Below, piece after piece: positions 33,215 to 43,925 of a stretch of 64,000 nucleotides of DNA. The notes under the pieces are model-generated. The model saw nothing but the letters and a program-made list of their open reading frames with translations, ran no database searches and was not told the origin of the DNA. The stretch is taken from NCBI GenBank assembly GCA_014155875.1, contig JACEFZ010014572.1:1-64000 (forward strand), in the 5' to 3' direction. How positions within the stretch are numbered: position 1 is the stretch's first letter; each line of letters starts with the position of its first letter. Position numbers and translations under genes: made by a program. Source of the DNA: Cepaea nemoralis. Its lineage: Eukaryota; Mollusca; Gastropoda; Stylommatophora; Helicidae.

Positions 33215-34000
33215 ATATATATATCATGTGCCATGCCGGAAAGCGTGGGAGGTCATGACTCGCGATTTCACTCGATCACCAAAGTCGTGGATCAGCTCAG
33301 TGTTCCTTCTCGTCCATGCCATGTGGCCAAGCCATCCAGGTATTTTCCTCTTGGTCTGTTCTCTTCGATCGTGTCAGTTGTCACCAAGTTCTCCAATCCA
33401 TTTCTTCTCATAACATGTCCAAAAAATTTTGACTCTCTACGTCTAATTTCTCTAATCAATTTACGATATTCATTTGTCTCCTGTAGTAGTTGATCATTGG
33501 TTTTTCTATCTGTCCATGGTATTTGCTTTTTCCCCCGAAACCACATTTCTGCAGCCATCAGATGTTTTTCAGCTTGACTGCTCATTGTCCAAGTTTCACA
33601 TCCATACAAAAGAACAGGCTCTATGTATCCCCTCAACACTCTTTTTCTTGTTTCAATTGACATCTTTTTATTGGTCAGAATGTTTTTCATCTTGCTAAAG
33701 GCTACTTTCGCCATAGCGATTCTTGTTCTAATCTCTTCAAGGCATCTCCCATCAGATGTTATGACTGTTCCGAGATAATTGTACCGATTCACTTGTTGAA
33801 GAATATTCCCATTTACTTGTATATTACAGTGTGGTACTTCGTTCTTCCTAGTAACGACCATAGCCTGTGTCTTCTTACAATTTAATTCTAACCCCAGCTG
33901 CTCACTGTGGACAACAACCGCGTCTACTAATTGTTGCAGATCCTGTGCATTGTCTGCAACCAATACTGTATCATCTGCATATCTAATGTTATATATATAT
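33215..34000 (-). mobile_element. RTE-type LINE with reverse transcriptase fragment
   Basis: A minus-strand frame of 223 codons (33292-33963) begins just inside the palm. The preceding bases encode RYADDTVLVADN, so the catalytic YADD is present at about 33975-33990. The frame continues through NRYNYLGTVITSDGRCLEEI, LLYGCETWTMSSQ and FFGHVMRRNGLENL to the RTE C-terminus. The 5' side is cut off at an (AT)n run holding a SINE. The C-terminus is frameshifted near 33290. It is non-functional but the best preserved member of this subfamily here. Confidence 0.85.
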
Positions 34001-34220
34001 ATATCCCTTTCAGGACGTTGCAGACAACATCAGCATTTTTCAGCTACTGTTGATGTACTAGGCAAGATTACGCTCAGTAGTTTGCCATTGCTTTCTGAGC
34101 GATCGGCTTACCAACGAGACGAGAACCGCTACCGCTTCTCGCGCAGGTTACGTTACTCACAAGAATATACGGGATTACGGAGAAAGACGTTAACATCTAG
34201 GCCAGGGAGACCAGCAATAT
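34001..34220 (-). mobile_element. SINE family C inserted in an (AT)n run
   Basis: Flanked on both sides by TATATATATATA. The minus-strand head begins CTGGTCTCCCTGGCCTAGATG and the tail reads GTCTGCAACGTCCTGAAAGG. Confidence 0.8.
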
Positions 34221-34245
34221 ATATATATATATATATGTATAAATT

Positions 34246-34263
34246 TAAAAAAATAAAAAAAAT
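34246..34263 (-). terminator. Pol III terminator of the tRNA-Phe gene
   Basis: Two runs of seven to eight A on the plus strand, hence T runs on the minus strand, just after the tRNA 3' end. Confidence 0.7.
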
Positions 34264-34278
34264 TGGCGGCCGCCGGAT

Positions 34279-34351
34279 TGCCGAAACCCGGGATTGAACC
34301 AGGGACCTTTAGATCTTCAGTCTAACGCTCTCCCAACTGAGCTATTTCGGC
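34279..34351 (-). tRNA. trnF-GAA: tRNA-Phe (anticodon GAA)
   Basis: A 73-nt cloverleaf on the minus strand. The acceptor stem GCCGAAA pairs with TTTCGGC, followed by discriminator A. The D arm is GCTCAGTTGGGAGAGC, the anticodon loop CTGAAGA (GAA at 34316-34318), and the T arm holds the B box GGTTCAATCCC. From memory it differs from the conserved metazoan tRNA-Phe at about one base in the T loop (A for G). There is no intron. On the minus strand a T-rich stretch (plus A runs at 34248-34263) lies about 16 nt downstream and fits a Pol III terminator. It is the only full tRNA cloverleaf in the window; the other B boxes belong to SINEs. Confidence 0.96.
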
Positions 34352-34499
34352 TGCCGGAGGTTATTGCTATGTAAATCTAGGTAAACACAGGTACGGCGGT
34401 TGTATGGTTGGGTTGTACATCATTATCATGTGCCACTTGTGCCGCCAAGCGGCGTGGGGGAGAGATAGCTGACGTTCCTGGGCCCGATGGGTGGCACGC

Positions 34500-35440
34500 A
34501 ATCATGTGCCGTCTCCACAATGAAGGTTGACTGCCATGCATATACAACACTGTCTGTCTCTCGCCCTGAATGTACATTCTGTCAGGCTGATATTCGTCCA
34601 TCTCTTGATGGTATCTTCCCACTTGTATCGTTGTCTCCTACCTCTTGTCCTCAATCGTGCCCTCCAGTATGGTCTTTATAAAAGTGTTGCGTCTTTTAAC
34701 GTGGCCGAAATATTTCACTTGTCTCCTCTTTATTTCTTTCATCAACTCTCTCTTCATCCCCAGTGTTTCTAGAACCTCTGCATTTGATTTTTTGTTCTTA
34801 CATGAAGGAGAGCCTGGCATATGATACCACAACATCCAGCTTAATTTAAGAATGGAAGTGGAGGCGGTCACTGCGGCTCTCCGCTGGATGGAGAATACGA
34901 CACACACACACATCGTGATTGTAACTGACTCAGAAAGCATGCTGACGAGGGTGAGGACGGGCAGGCTTCGTGCGGAGTGGCTTGCTTCGCTTCGAGGTCA
35001 CGGGTGACAAGCATCACCTGGATCTTTTCTCCGGGGCATGCCGGTGTGCTGGGAAATGAACAGGCGGACAGATTGGCTGGCTTTGCAGAACTTGGTGGAG
35101 TATTGATGCATGACAAGGCAGACGTGGTTGCGGCCTTGTGGGAGCACGTGTACACCTCGGAGGAACAAATGATCACCATGGTCTGGCAAGAATGAGACAA
35201 CGAGGAGTGACGGAGGGATCTGGCCAACGCTCAACGCTCATAGGAAAGGCGAGACGGACTTATAATCAGATTGCTACTGGAACTATTAGTGTTGGAACTC
35301 TTCGCTAGCTACTGAGGATGGGGACGGAGCGCTTATGGGAATGCCCCGAATGCTGTGATGTCGGTTCCTAAGTCAATCAATCTTACATGAAATACGACAT
35401 ATTCGTCTGTACCATTGGATAGTGTCATTCCATGTGATTG
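34500..35440 (-). mobile_element. RTE-type LINE fragment split by an RNase H-type LINE
   Basis: Minus-strand coding VLETLGMKRELMKEIKRRQV and KYFGHVKRRNTFIKTILEG (34640-34790) matches the larger copy at 55080-55998. The element resumes after 35391 (plus ATACGACATATTCGTCTGTA). The interruption at 34807-35381 carries a perfect 10-bp target duplication. Confidence 0.75.
34807..35381 (+). mobile_element. RNase H-type LINE, 5'-truncated, with target-site duplication
   Basis: Inserted in the RTE copy with perfect duplication CTTACATGAA (34797-34806 and 35382-35391). It encodes RNase H pieces (TDSESMLTRV and, in another frame, SPGHAGVLGNEQADRLAG). It ends with GGAACTCTTCGCTAGC, GATGTCGGTTCC and a TCAATCAATC tail. 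It is frameshifted. It is very similar to the copy at 56250. Confidence 0.88.
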
Positions 35441-35812
35441 TAGTGTCTTTAATGTCGTCAATACATTTTTTTCTCGGGCGTCCTCTTGCCCCCGTATTTG
35501 ATCTTCTTTGATATAGGATAGAGCCAGTGCTGATAGTGGATGGTGTTGCATTCTAACGTTTATTTCCGATCACTTCGTCCACATGTGTGTTGATCCCATC
35601 CCACAGTCTGTCTGATATCATCAATTCTTACTCGGTCTAGGATAGTTCAGTTGGCAGCGCTTCTCAAGCATCTCATCTCGCAGCTGTTGATTTTGAGCGC
35701 ATATGTTGCACTACTAACATGATAAATACATTAACTAGTATTAGTATTGAGTGGCACTTGTAGAAGGATAAGGCAGAAGTAGAGATTGTTGGAGATTCTA
35801 GACAATATACAC
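35400..35812. other. No gene recognised
   Basis: 35441-35812 shows no domain or repeat I can name. It is the target region of the Jockey-like insertion. Confidence 0.4.
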
Positions 35813-35830
35813 GTTAGAAGCTACAGTAGC

Positions 35831-37229
35831 AAAAGCCAGAAGGAAAATAGCCATCCTGAGAAAGCTAAGTAGAACCACATGGGGAGCCAGAACGAAAATA
35901 CTTAGCAAAGTTTACCAACAGAGCATACGACCACACCTGGAATATGGGTCAACTGCGTGGTGTTCAGCATCAAATACCACACTACAAGAGCTGGACAAGG
36001 TGCAAAATCAAGCACTTAGAGTCACCACAGGAGGGATGAGATCAACCCCTATAGTGGAAATGGAGAAGATGGGGAGGACACAGGCACTGAGTGAGCGCAG
36101 AGATACGAAAACGCTAATACAAGCAGAAAAGTTCCTCAGCTTGCCAGGCCACCCTATGAAGAACAGATTTGAAAACCTAGCTATGGGGCGGTTGAAAAGA
36201 AGTAGTTTTATCCACCAGGCCAAACGACTCTGCAGAGAAACCACTGATCTGCCCACAGTTGGTATCCCCCTAACAACTATTCCAGAGCGAACTCCATGGA
36301 AAGATGAGCATAGACTATCGTTACAAATCCAGACAAAAGTGAGAGGAATATTTGACAAGGAAGAACAGAACAGTGTGCAGCGCAGAACAGCCACTCTCAG
36401 CTTCCTTGATGAAGAATACCCACAGGACCTCTGGATCCGAGTCTACACAGATGGGTCAGCACAAAATGCTGTTCGAAATGGAGGAGCGGGAGTGTACATA
36501 GAATACCCAAATAATACTAGGGACACAGCCAGAGTACCGACAGGAAAGTACTGCCATAACTATGATGCCGAAATTGAGGCAATCAAGATAGCAACAGAGA
36601 AATTACTAAATAACAGCAATGGTACTCAACCTGTGGTGCTACTAACAGATGCAAAATCAGTACTCGAGGCGCTCCTCTCTGGGAAATTGCCAGTACTAAG
36701 GACACTACTTTCTGAACTTAGCAGTCAGCATAAAGTCACCATACAGTGGATACCATCCCACTGTGCAGTACCCGGAAACGACAGAGCTGATCAATTGGCT
36801 AAGGAAGGAGCCAAAGAGGAACAGCCTGATGTGCCCGTTACATACCACCAAAAGAAAAGAATGATCAAATCAGTCAGAAAGCCACCAAAACCTGCTCAAG
36901 ATGACTACCACATTATGGACAGACCAGAACAAGTCATTATTCTGCGCCTCAGAACAGGACACAATAGATTACGCAACCACATGTATACAAAATTCAAGAT
37001 TGGTGAAACAGCCATGTGCACATGTGGATTGGCGTCGCAGACAGCAGAGCACATACTCCAAGACTGCCCAAAATATAACATATCTAGGCAAACCTTCTGG
37101 CCTAGAGAGACGACAGTGGAAGATAAACTCTATGGACCACTGTGTGAACTGAAAAAAACAGTTCAATTCATGCAAGAGACGACATTGCAGATATAGACAT
37201 ATTTCAAGCGAACGAAAGAAGAAGAAGAA
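35831..37229 (+). mobile_element. Jockey-like LINE, 5'-truncated, young insertion
   Basis: Flanked by a perfect 18-bp target-site duplication, GTTAGAAGCTACAGTAGC (35813-35830 and 37230-37247). It ends in a short (GAA)n tail. One frame is open from the truncation point to the stop. Two older copies of the 3' end lie at 14460 and 32165. Confidence 0.95.
35832..37196 (+). CDS. Jockey-like retrotransposon polyprotein, C-terminal part with RNase H
   Basis: Open for about 454 codons from the truncation point, with no start codon of its own; the codon at 36000 is GTG in the middle of the frame. The N-terminal part (SIRPHLEYGSTAWCSA) is the region after the reverse transcriptase palm. An RNase H domain follows with its acidic residues in order: VYTDGSAQNA, DAEIEAI, LLTDAKSVLEAL and SHCAVPGNDRADQLA. 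Near the C-terminus MCTCG ... TAEHILQDCPKY is the Cys/His motif usual in Jockey-type LINEs. The catalytic palm is absent, so it cannot mobilise itself. It is a relic of a young transposon, not a host gene. Confidence 0.92.
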   Translation, partial: KARRKIAILRKLSRTTWGARTKILSKVYQQSIRPHLEYGSTAWCSASNTTLQELDKVQNQALRVTTGGMRSTPIVEMEKMGRTQALSERRDTKTLIQAEKFLSLPGHPMKNRFENLAMGRLKRSSFIHQAKRLCRETTDLPTVGIPLTTIPERTPWKDEHRLSLQIQTKVRGIFDKEEQNSVQRRTATLSFLDEEYPQDLWIRVYTDGSAQNAVRNGGAGVYIEYPNNTRDTARVPTGKYCHNYDAEIEAIKIATEKLLNNSNGTQPVVLLTDAKSVLEALLSGKLPVLRTLLSELSSQHKVTIQWIPSHCAVPGNDRADQLAKEGAKEEQPDVPVTYHQKKRMIKSVRKPPKPAQDDYHIMDRPEQVIILRLRTGHNRLRNHMYTKFKIGETAMCTCGLASQTAEHILQDCPKYNISRQTFWPRETTVEDKLYGPLCELKKTVQFMQETTLQI

Positions 37230-37247
37230 GTTAGAAGCTACAGTAGC

Positions 37248-38030
37248 CGAACTTTCCGACTCCACGTACCCACAACTCTTCGCTGATTAAGCACTTTAGA
37301 CTCATCATCATCATGATCATGAGCCCTGCCTGCTGACGTAGGCTTTCAAGTCTCTCCACAGATCTTGGTCTTTGGTGTTCATGATATTCCTCCATGCCAC
37401 CGTCTGAGTCCATCCAGCATCATTTCTAATGGTTTGCCTCTGCCCCCACTGATCTTTCCAGTTGTCACGATGTTTACTACTAATGTCTCTATTCTCAGCA
37501 CGTGACCAAAGAAAGATCATCTTGGAAGACTGTTATATTCTCAGTAAACTAAGGTTTTAATAACATAATACTGACTCCTCACAGATACTCATCCATGTCT
37601 TTCTCTGCAGGAGTCTCTCAACAAATAAACTCTACCAATGACACTCACTTCGCCTTCTTCTTCTGGAATGGACTGGGTGCAGGAAAGGATGGGGGGTGAG
37701 GCTTCCCCTCACTTAGTGAGACGATGAATGCAGGCTTCAAACTCTCGTCCAACAGCGTTCATGACATTATCAGCACAGCTTCCTATCTAAGCCAGCTCAC
37801 CCGCTGTCAACAAGTACTTATATATAACCAAATAAATTAAGACGGAAGGCAAAGAGAACTTTCAAACAAATAGCGGTTGGAACGAACGAACATAATTTAT
37901 TTTCAAAGGGTTAAGAATTGGGCACGCAGGCCCGTCTAACATTCTGCCCTTCTATCACTCTCATACATTATTTCATTCACACATAATTCAAGGCTAACTG
38001 AGAACAGCAACAATATAAAATATATGCATT
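37248..38030. other. No gene recognised; AACG element at 37875-38000
   Basis: 37878-37995 repeats the dispersed element of 16590 (AACGAACGAAC then TTATTTTC and GGCCCGTCTAACATTC). The tetramer run is probably the tail of a minus-strand retroposon. The rest has no supported feature. Confidence 0.45.
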
Positions 38031-38031
38031 A

Positions 38032-38490
38032 TCTTCTTCTTCTTCTTTTCGTTCATCCGGAGTGTTTTTTCAGATGTGATTGCGGTGTGTCTGTTATGCG
38101 CCCTTGGGCCGAAACCCGTAGGCCAACACAACCGGCTTTAGCGTGCTTTTTTGACCAGGTAGCATTCCTGGGAGACTCTCACTTTTGCGGTGCCATCTGC
38201 TACACCGCTGGCCAAGTTGGAACGGTCGAAGACAACGGTCATCCCTCAAAGGAAGGCAGGGACAGTCCATAGCATTTTCCGCCATCCAGGGTTGCTTCCA
38301 TGGTTGCAGGGCCGACACATAGCGCCCTGATGCTGGGCTTACCGAGGGAATCGTCACGTCCTGCTCATGGCTGCTTTGATTCCTCACTTCAATATATTGG
38401 GCATTTCGTTCGCCCCGGGCCATTCCTGCACAAACCAGACAAGTCTGCAGATGGTATCCACTCAGCGAGTTTTCGGACATGTGCTTGTCC
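38032..38490 (-). mobile_element. SINE-like family B, long copy, minus strand
   Basis: On the minus strand it ends in (GAAGAA). On the plus strand it starts TCTTCTTCTTCTTTTCGTTC and continues through GACCAGGTAGCATTCCTGGG to about 38490. At about 460 bp it is one of the longest copies. Confidence 0.7.
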
Positions 38491-38499
38491 TTGCGCCCT

Positions 38500-38640
38500 T
38501 CAGAGCTGTTCCAGGCACGGCGGACATTAGGAAAACTACTTAGTCAGAACTGTTCCGAGCAAGAGCGGCATTCGGAAACTAGGTAGTCAGAGCTGTTCCT
38601 AGCACGAGAGACATTCGGACGAGACATTTCACTCGGACGT
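38500..38640. repeat. About 43-bp tandem repeat, 3 copies
   Basis: Repeats of AGAGCTGTTCC(A/G)AGCAC... ACATTCGGA with AACTA(G/C)(G/T)TAGTCAG between them. Imperfect. Confidence 0.65.
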
Positions 38641-38654
38641 AAATGCGTAGTGCC

Positions 38655-39055
38655 AGTTTTTATTTTGCCACCCGTAGGTCAGCACTTCCGGCTTCGGCGG
38701 GCATTTTTTAATGAGGTTAGCCTTCCTCGGGTTTCGAGGCACGTTAGACTTATTGTTGTGATGCCGCCCAGCATCTCAGCTGGTCAGGATAGAACGGTCA
38801 ACGACATCATGGTCAACCCTCAAGGGAAGGCAGGGGCAGATCATGGGCATTCTCTCGCTATCCAAGGAGGCTTCCATACTTGCAGAGCCGGCACATATTG
38901 CTCTGAGACTGGGCTCACTCGAGGAGTTGCCACGTCGTGCTCATGGCTGCTTTAGTTCCTCACTTCCATGTGTTGGGCATCTCGATTGCCACTGGCCGCT
39001 CAAGCACACACCAGGATCGGTCAGACTCTGGGCGTCATCCACTCGGTAAGCTTTG
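38655..39055 (-). mobile_element. SINE-like family B, second copy, minus strand
   Basis: Collinear with 38120-38480, sharing AGGTTAGCCTTCCTCGGG, CTCATGGCTGCTTTAGTTCC and GGGCATCTCG. The tail portion is missing. Confidence 0.7.
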
Positions 39056-39059
39056 CTTT

Positions 39060-40184
39060 TGACTTCGGACCTACGCAATGGGTTCGCTAGCCTTGCGTTC
39101 CATTTCGTGTTATTGAGACGTTTTTTCCACTTTTGTCTACTCTCTATGAGTTAGATACAGACAGTTTTCGTAACCATTCCATTCGACTGGGGCACTTCTC
39201 TGACTTTTGTACTCGCTCAATAGGTAGGCTACATGTGCTGCCGGCTCAGCACCTTACCTCCGTTCAGCAGTGAACGAGAAACGGCCAGGCCCTCTCTTCC
39301 GGGAATCCCTCATATCCCCCCGCTGAGAGCCTTCGAACAAGTATCAGAACTGGGCATGTAGCTTGCACAGTATCTCACCTCTATTTTTCGGAGGGTGGGT
39401 ATGGGTTCGGCTCTCAGATCCGAGGGTTTGTGGCTTAGAGGCGTTCAGCCTCAACCCTCGACAGAGAGCCTTAGAGTATTGTCCGGACCAAATCTTTTGC
39501 CTTCGTGCGCCTGAATTAAATTTTTGACTGCTATCCTCAGTCTAACCTGCAGAGCAGCAGGTTGTGTCTCTCTTGGTCTGGTCCCTATCCCATAAGCTGT
39601 CCGATATGTAGTTTTTTTTATCCATCGGCAAGCGAATGAGGTCGATGGGACACGCAAGCTCCCCCACCACGTCAAGGTGGAGACACATCGGGGGAGATAT
39701 ATGCATTATAAAGGCATGGGCAAAATGCAAAAATCAATACTACACGATTCAGTAATATTAAATAATGGTGTGGCATTGTTATTAGCTATGTGGAATATAC
39801 CGGTCTACCAAAAGGGGACTGGCTGTTATTCTAGGGTTTTATTATTATTTCTATTATTAAGGGGGAAGGTAATCCATACTGAGATGTGTTTGAATAATTT
39901 GCAATTATATGTATAGGGATTGGCGATGTCTTTGATTTCTTGTGGAAGATTGTTCCACAGCTGAGCAGCAGAGTATGTTAAGCTTATTTTGTATAAGTCA
40001 ATCCTAGGCTTCGGAATGTGTAGTATATTTAATCATTTACGGTGTCTAGCATTATATTTCAGCGAAAGGTAATTTGGGGCATTCCGATGTAGGATTTTGT
40101 GAATTAGTTTGGCCTTAATGAAAAGCAGACGTTTGCGGAGTGGTATTAAATGAAGGCATTTATGCAGGCTAGGGAACGATTAGT
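39060..40184. other. No gene recognised; unclassified repeats
   Basis: 39540-39600 (GCAGCAGGTTGTGTCTCTCT, TGGTCTGGTCCCTATCCC) recurs twice in tandem at 48350-48490, so it is dispersed. 39432-39450 contains GGCTTAGAGGCGTTCAG, similar to the antisense of a 28S rRNA 3' segment. 39930-40180 is AT-rich and unassigned. Confidence 0.45.
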
Positions 40185-40280
40185 AGTACGACTCTTTGCT
40201 GGCTGTTGAATTAGAGGACGGAGTGAGTATGAGAATTTCCTGAGTGCAGTGATGTCGGTTCTTAGCTCAACTCAACAACT
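40185..40280 (+). mobile_element. 3' end fragment of the RNase H-type LINE
   Basis: GACTCTTTGCTGGCTGTTGA to GATGTCGGTTCTTAGCTCAA with a short TCAAC tail. Confidence 0.65.
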
Positions 40281-40765
40281 TATAATCAAACATTAACTGT
40301 ATATCCCCTATCAACTACGCCAGCTCGCCCACTATCAACAAATGCACATAACCAAACATTAGTTGTACAAAAAATCACAGGAAGATAAAGAACAACGAAG
40401 GACACTGTGGTGTGTTGATGTCCGCTTTCTAGTCCCTTGCCACTTGGACCAATATTTTCTGATTTCGACGGTTGAGGTGTCTTTTCTGGATTCCTCCAGT
40501 CATAGGCAGAATGCCTTCCCGGGTTTGTGGACTCTGCCTGCCCAGATTTTCTGTTGGGCGTTGTTGCCCTAGTCTTTGTTCTTACAAGAACTTCCACAAG
40601 GCAGTGGTGGTTTGTCATTCGGCCTGGACAGAAACCCATAACCAGCTTCACCACACAGACCCCCCACCTACTTTCATCAGACAAAAGAAGTGAAAGTCAA
40701 ACTAAGCAAGAACTAGTTCGGGACAGTGGGTCAATGCAACAAATGGATGAGACCGAAGTTAACAT
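40281..40765. other. Unassigned minus-strand frame region
   Basis: A 132-codon minus-strand frame (40286-40684) is rich in basic residues (VRTKTRATTPNRKSGQ). I cannot assign it. It could be a transposase C-terminal scrap or chance. Confidence 0.35.
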
Positions 40766-40770
40766 AAAAC

Positions 40771-41790
40771 ACGAGGAGGGTTCAAATCAAAACCTTTAAT
40801 GTTTTTTTGGTGAATATATTCTGAAAAAAGTAAAGGACAAATATATCATTTTTCGATGCAGTCACCACTGCATTCAATGCAAGTCCTCCAACGCAGATAA
40901 AGTGCTTGGATTCCTGCAGAAAACTCAACTCTGGGGTCACTATTCGGTGTGCCCGACCCGGCTGTGAACAGTCGGTCACAAACTATAGGTTTCACCCTTC
41001 ACTGATCAAAAAATGGATAAACAAATGCTGCTCCTCTTTGGTGCATGTCAAAAGTGGGGAGGCCATCTTTAAACTGTTCTTATCGAAAGCTCATTGTGTG
41101 GATGTCATCAAAGGTGGATAAACTGTCCTAGTGGCATGAAATGGAATATTGCCTGGATAGCAAATCCATTAGGTGGAAAGTCCGAATCGAAAGCTCACTG
41201 TGTGGATGTCATCTGCAGACTGCATTCTTCTGGTTTCCAGAAGAACAGCTTGTGGTGAATGGAAGGCCCAATATACGGAAGTGAGACTAAGCAGTCATGT
41301 GCAGGACGTGACGATTCCTTGGGTGAGCCTAGCATCAGAGCGCTATGTGTCGGCTCTGCAATTATGGAAGCCTCCTTGGATGGTGGGGAATGCCCATGGT
41401 CTGCCCCTGCCTTCCCTTGAGGGCTGACTGGGATGTCTTCGGCTGTTCTAAATGGGCCAGCTGGGATGGGGGGATAACACCACAACAGTGAGAGTCAAAC
41501 GTCCTACAAAACACCCAGGAAGGTTAACTCGATCCAAAAAATGCCTGCAGAAGTCGGATGTGTCGGCCTAACGGCGCAAGAACGCAGCTCTGCTGTAAAC
41601 AGACACAATGCAATCACGTCCAATGCAATCACGAAGAAACTGTCCTTATGATGTCACCGTGTTTGTCTGCACTGTGATGTCACGTCCTTAACAACAATAT
41701 TGACAGGCTACAAGACAATGGCATGGTTATTGTAATTTCTATAACACTTTTAAGGTTTTCATCTGAAGCCCTCTCTTAGTAACCTTTCCA
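40771..41790 (-). mobile_element. Mariner-type element with transposase remnant, carrying a SINE-like B insert
   Basis: Left end CACGAGGAGGGTTCAAATC and right end (GGTTTTCATCTGAAGCCCTC) are inverted-repeat-like. The minus-strand coding remnant at 40812-40980 ends ALYLRWRTCIECSGDCIEK, the mariner C-terminus. SINE-like B occupies about 41195-41637. The right part (41640-41780) matches the MITE at 44448-44700. Confidence 0.7.
41195..41637 (+). mobile_element. SINE-like family B, long copy, plus strand
   Basis: Contains CAGGACGTGACGATTCCTTG, GCAGAAGTCGGATGTGTCGG and CAATGCAATCACG, and ends GAAGAA. Confidence 0.7.
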
Positions 41791-41954
41791 CAGATCTGCC
41801 AGTTCACAACTCGGTTTATAATACTAATAGAGATGTAGATGTTCCCTAGCGGGCTTCCAGAGGAGCAACTACATTATGCCGAGCAAATCACCACCAAGAT
41901 AGATCGGCCAAACTGACAACATGTCATATGAGTGGTCACCAATGGAAATCATTT

Positions 41955-43475
41955 ATGGCGAACTGTAATTAGGTAAGGAAACTCACAGTAATAAAATGTA
42001 ATTAGGTAAGGGAACTCACAGTAATAGAATGTAATTAGGTAAGGGAACTCACAGTAATAGAATGTAATTAGGTCAGGGAACTCACAGTAATAGAATGTAA
42101 TTAGGTCAGGGAACTCACAGTAATAGAATGTAATTAGGTCAGGGAACTCACAGTAATAGAATGTAATTAGGTAAGGGAACTCACAATAATAGAATGTAAT
42201 TAGGTCAGGGAACTCAGTAATAGAATGTAATTAGGTCAGGGAACTCACAGTAATAGAATGTAATTAGGTCAGGGAACTCACAGTAATAGAACATAATTAG
42301 GTCAGGGAACTTACAGTAATAGAATGTAATTAGGTAAGGGAACTCACAGTAATAGAATGTAATTAGGTTAGGGAACTCACAGTAATAGAATGTAATTAGG
42401 TAAGGGAACTCACAGTAATAGAATGTAATTAGGCCAGGGAACTTACAGTAATAGAATGTAATTAGGTAAGGGAACTCACAGTAATAGAACATAATTAGGT
42501 CAGGGAACTTACAGTAATAGAATGTAATTAGGTAAGGGAACTCACAGTAATAGTATGTAATTAGGTAAGGGAACTTACAGTAATAGAACATAATTAGGCC
42601 AGGGAACTTACAGTAATAGAATGTAATTAGGTAAGGGAACTCACAGTAATAGAACATAATTAGGCCAGGGAACTTACAGTAATAGAATGTAATTAGGTAA
42701 GGGAACTCACAGTAATAGAACATAATTAGGTCAGGGAACTTACAGTAATAGAATGTAATTAGGTAAGGGAACTCACAATAATAGAATGTAATTAGGTCAG
42801 GGAACTCACAGTAATAGAATGTAATTAGGTCAGGGAACCCAGTAATAGAATGTAATTAGGTAAGGGAACTCACAATAATAGAATGTAATTAGGTCAGGGA
42901 ACTCAGTAATAGAATGTAATTAGGTAAGGGAACTCACAGTAATAGAATGTAATTAGGTAAGGGAACTTACAGTAATAGAACATAATTAGGCCAGGGAACT
43001 TACAGTAAAAGAATGTAATTAGGTAAGGGAACTCACAGTAATAGAACATAATTAGGCCAGGGAACTTACAGTAATAGAATGTAATTAGGTAAGGGAACTC
43101 ACAGTAATAGAACATAATTAGGTCAGGGAACTTACAGTAATAGAATGTAATTAGGTAAGGGAACTCACAGTAATAGAACATAATTAGATAAGGGAACTTA
43201 CAGTAATAGAATGTAATTAGGTAAGGGAACTCACAATAATAGAATGTAATTAGGTCAGGGAACTCACAGTAATAGAACGTAATTAGGTCAGGGAACTCAC
43301 AGTAATAGAATGTAATTAGGCCAGGGAAGTCACAGTAATAGAATGTAATTAGGTAAGGGAAGCCACAGAAATAGAATGTAATTAGGTCAGGTAACTCACA
43401 GTAATAGAATGTAATTAGTTAAGGGAACCCACAGAAATAGAATGTAATTAGGTCAGGGAACTCACAGTAATAGAA
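41955..43475. repeat. 33-bp minisatellite, about 46 copies
   Basis: The unit contains AGTAATAGAATGTAATTAGG, then T(A/C)AGGGAACT(C/T)AC. Variants with ACATAATTAGG alternate regularly with TGTAATTAGG units at 42290-42760 and 42970-43190, so a 66-bp period is present there. The unit is a multiple of three and leaves one minus-strand frame open for 169 codons, which is not a gene. Confidence 0.97.
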
Positions 43476-43569
43476 AGTAACCATGAAGACATTAAAGAAG
43501 AACTGCAGTATTGGCTTTAAAAATGGAAGGACATGGCTGCTTATCACTCTGCCAGGTGTTGTTACACCT

Positions 43570-43925
43570 CGGCTGATACGGTGCCCTTTGAGAAGTTACA
43601 ATTGGAGGGAACTACACATACGTGTGCTGTTTTAAAGTTACAATTGAGAAAAGTACACAAATGTGGTGTTGAGAAGTTATGAATCGAGGAAGCTTCACAT
43701 CACTGTGATGTTGAGAAGTTACAAATCGAGGAAGTTGTAAATGAAATCTGATGTTGAGAAGTTACAAACTGAAGAAGGTACACGTAAGTGTGGTGACAAG
43801 AAGTTACGAACTGATCAAGCTACACATAAGTGTGCTGTTGTGAAGTTACAAACTGAGCAAGCTACAGATAAGTGTGCTCTTGCAAAGTTACAAACTGAGG
43901 AAGCTGCATAAAAGCATGCTGTAGA
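43570..43925. repeat. About 42-bp diverged tandem repeat, 8 copies
   Basis: Repeats of GAGAAGTTACAAA(C/T)(T/C)GA, GAAGCTACACATAAGTGTG and GTGTTG. Strongly diverged. Confidence 0.8.

Noticed and set aside
40286..40684. 132-codon minus-strand frame as a host gene
   Set aside because: It lies between TE pieces and has no domain, start context or splice signals I recognise.
42214..43181. Minus-strand frames encoding YYCEFPYLITF repeats
   Set aside because: Produced by the 33-bp minisatellite. Indels break them at random and no start or splice context fits.
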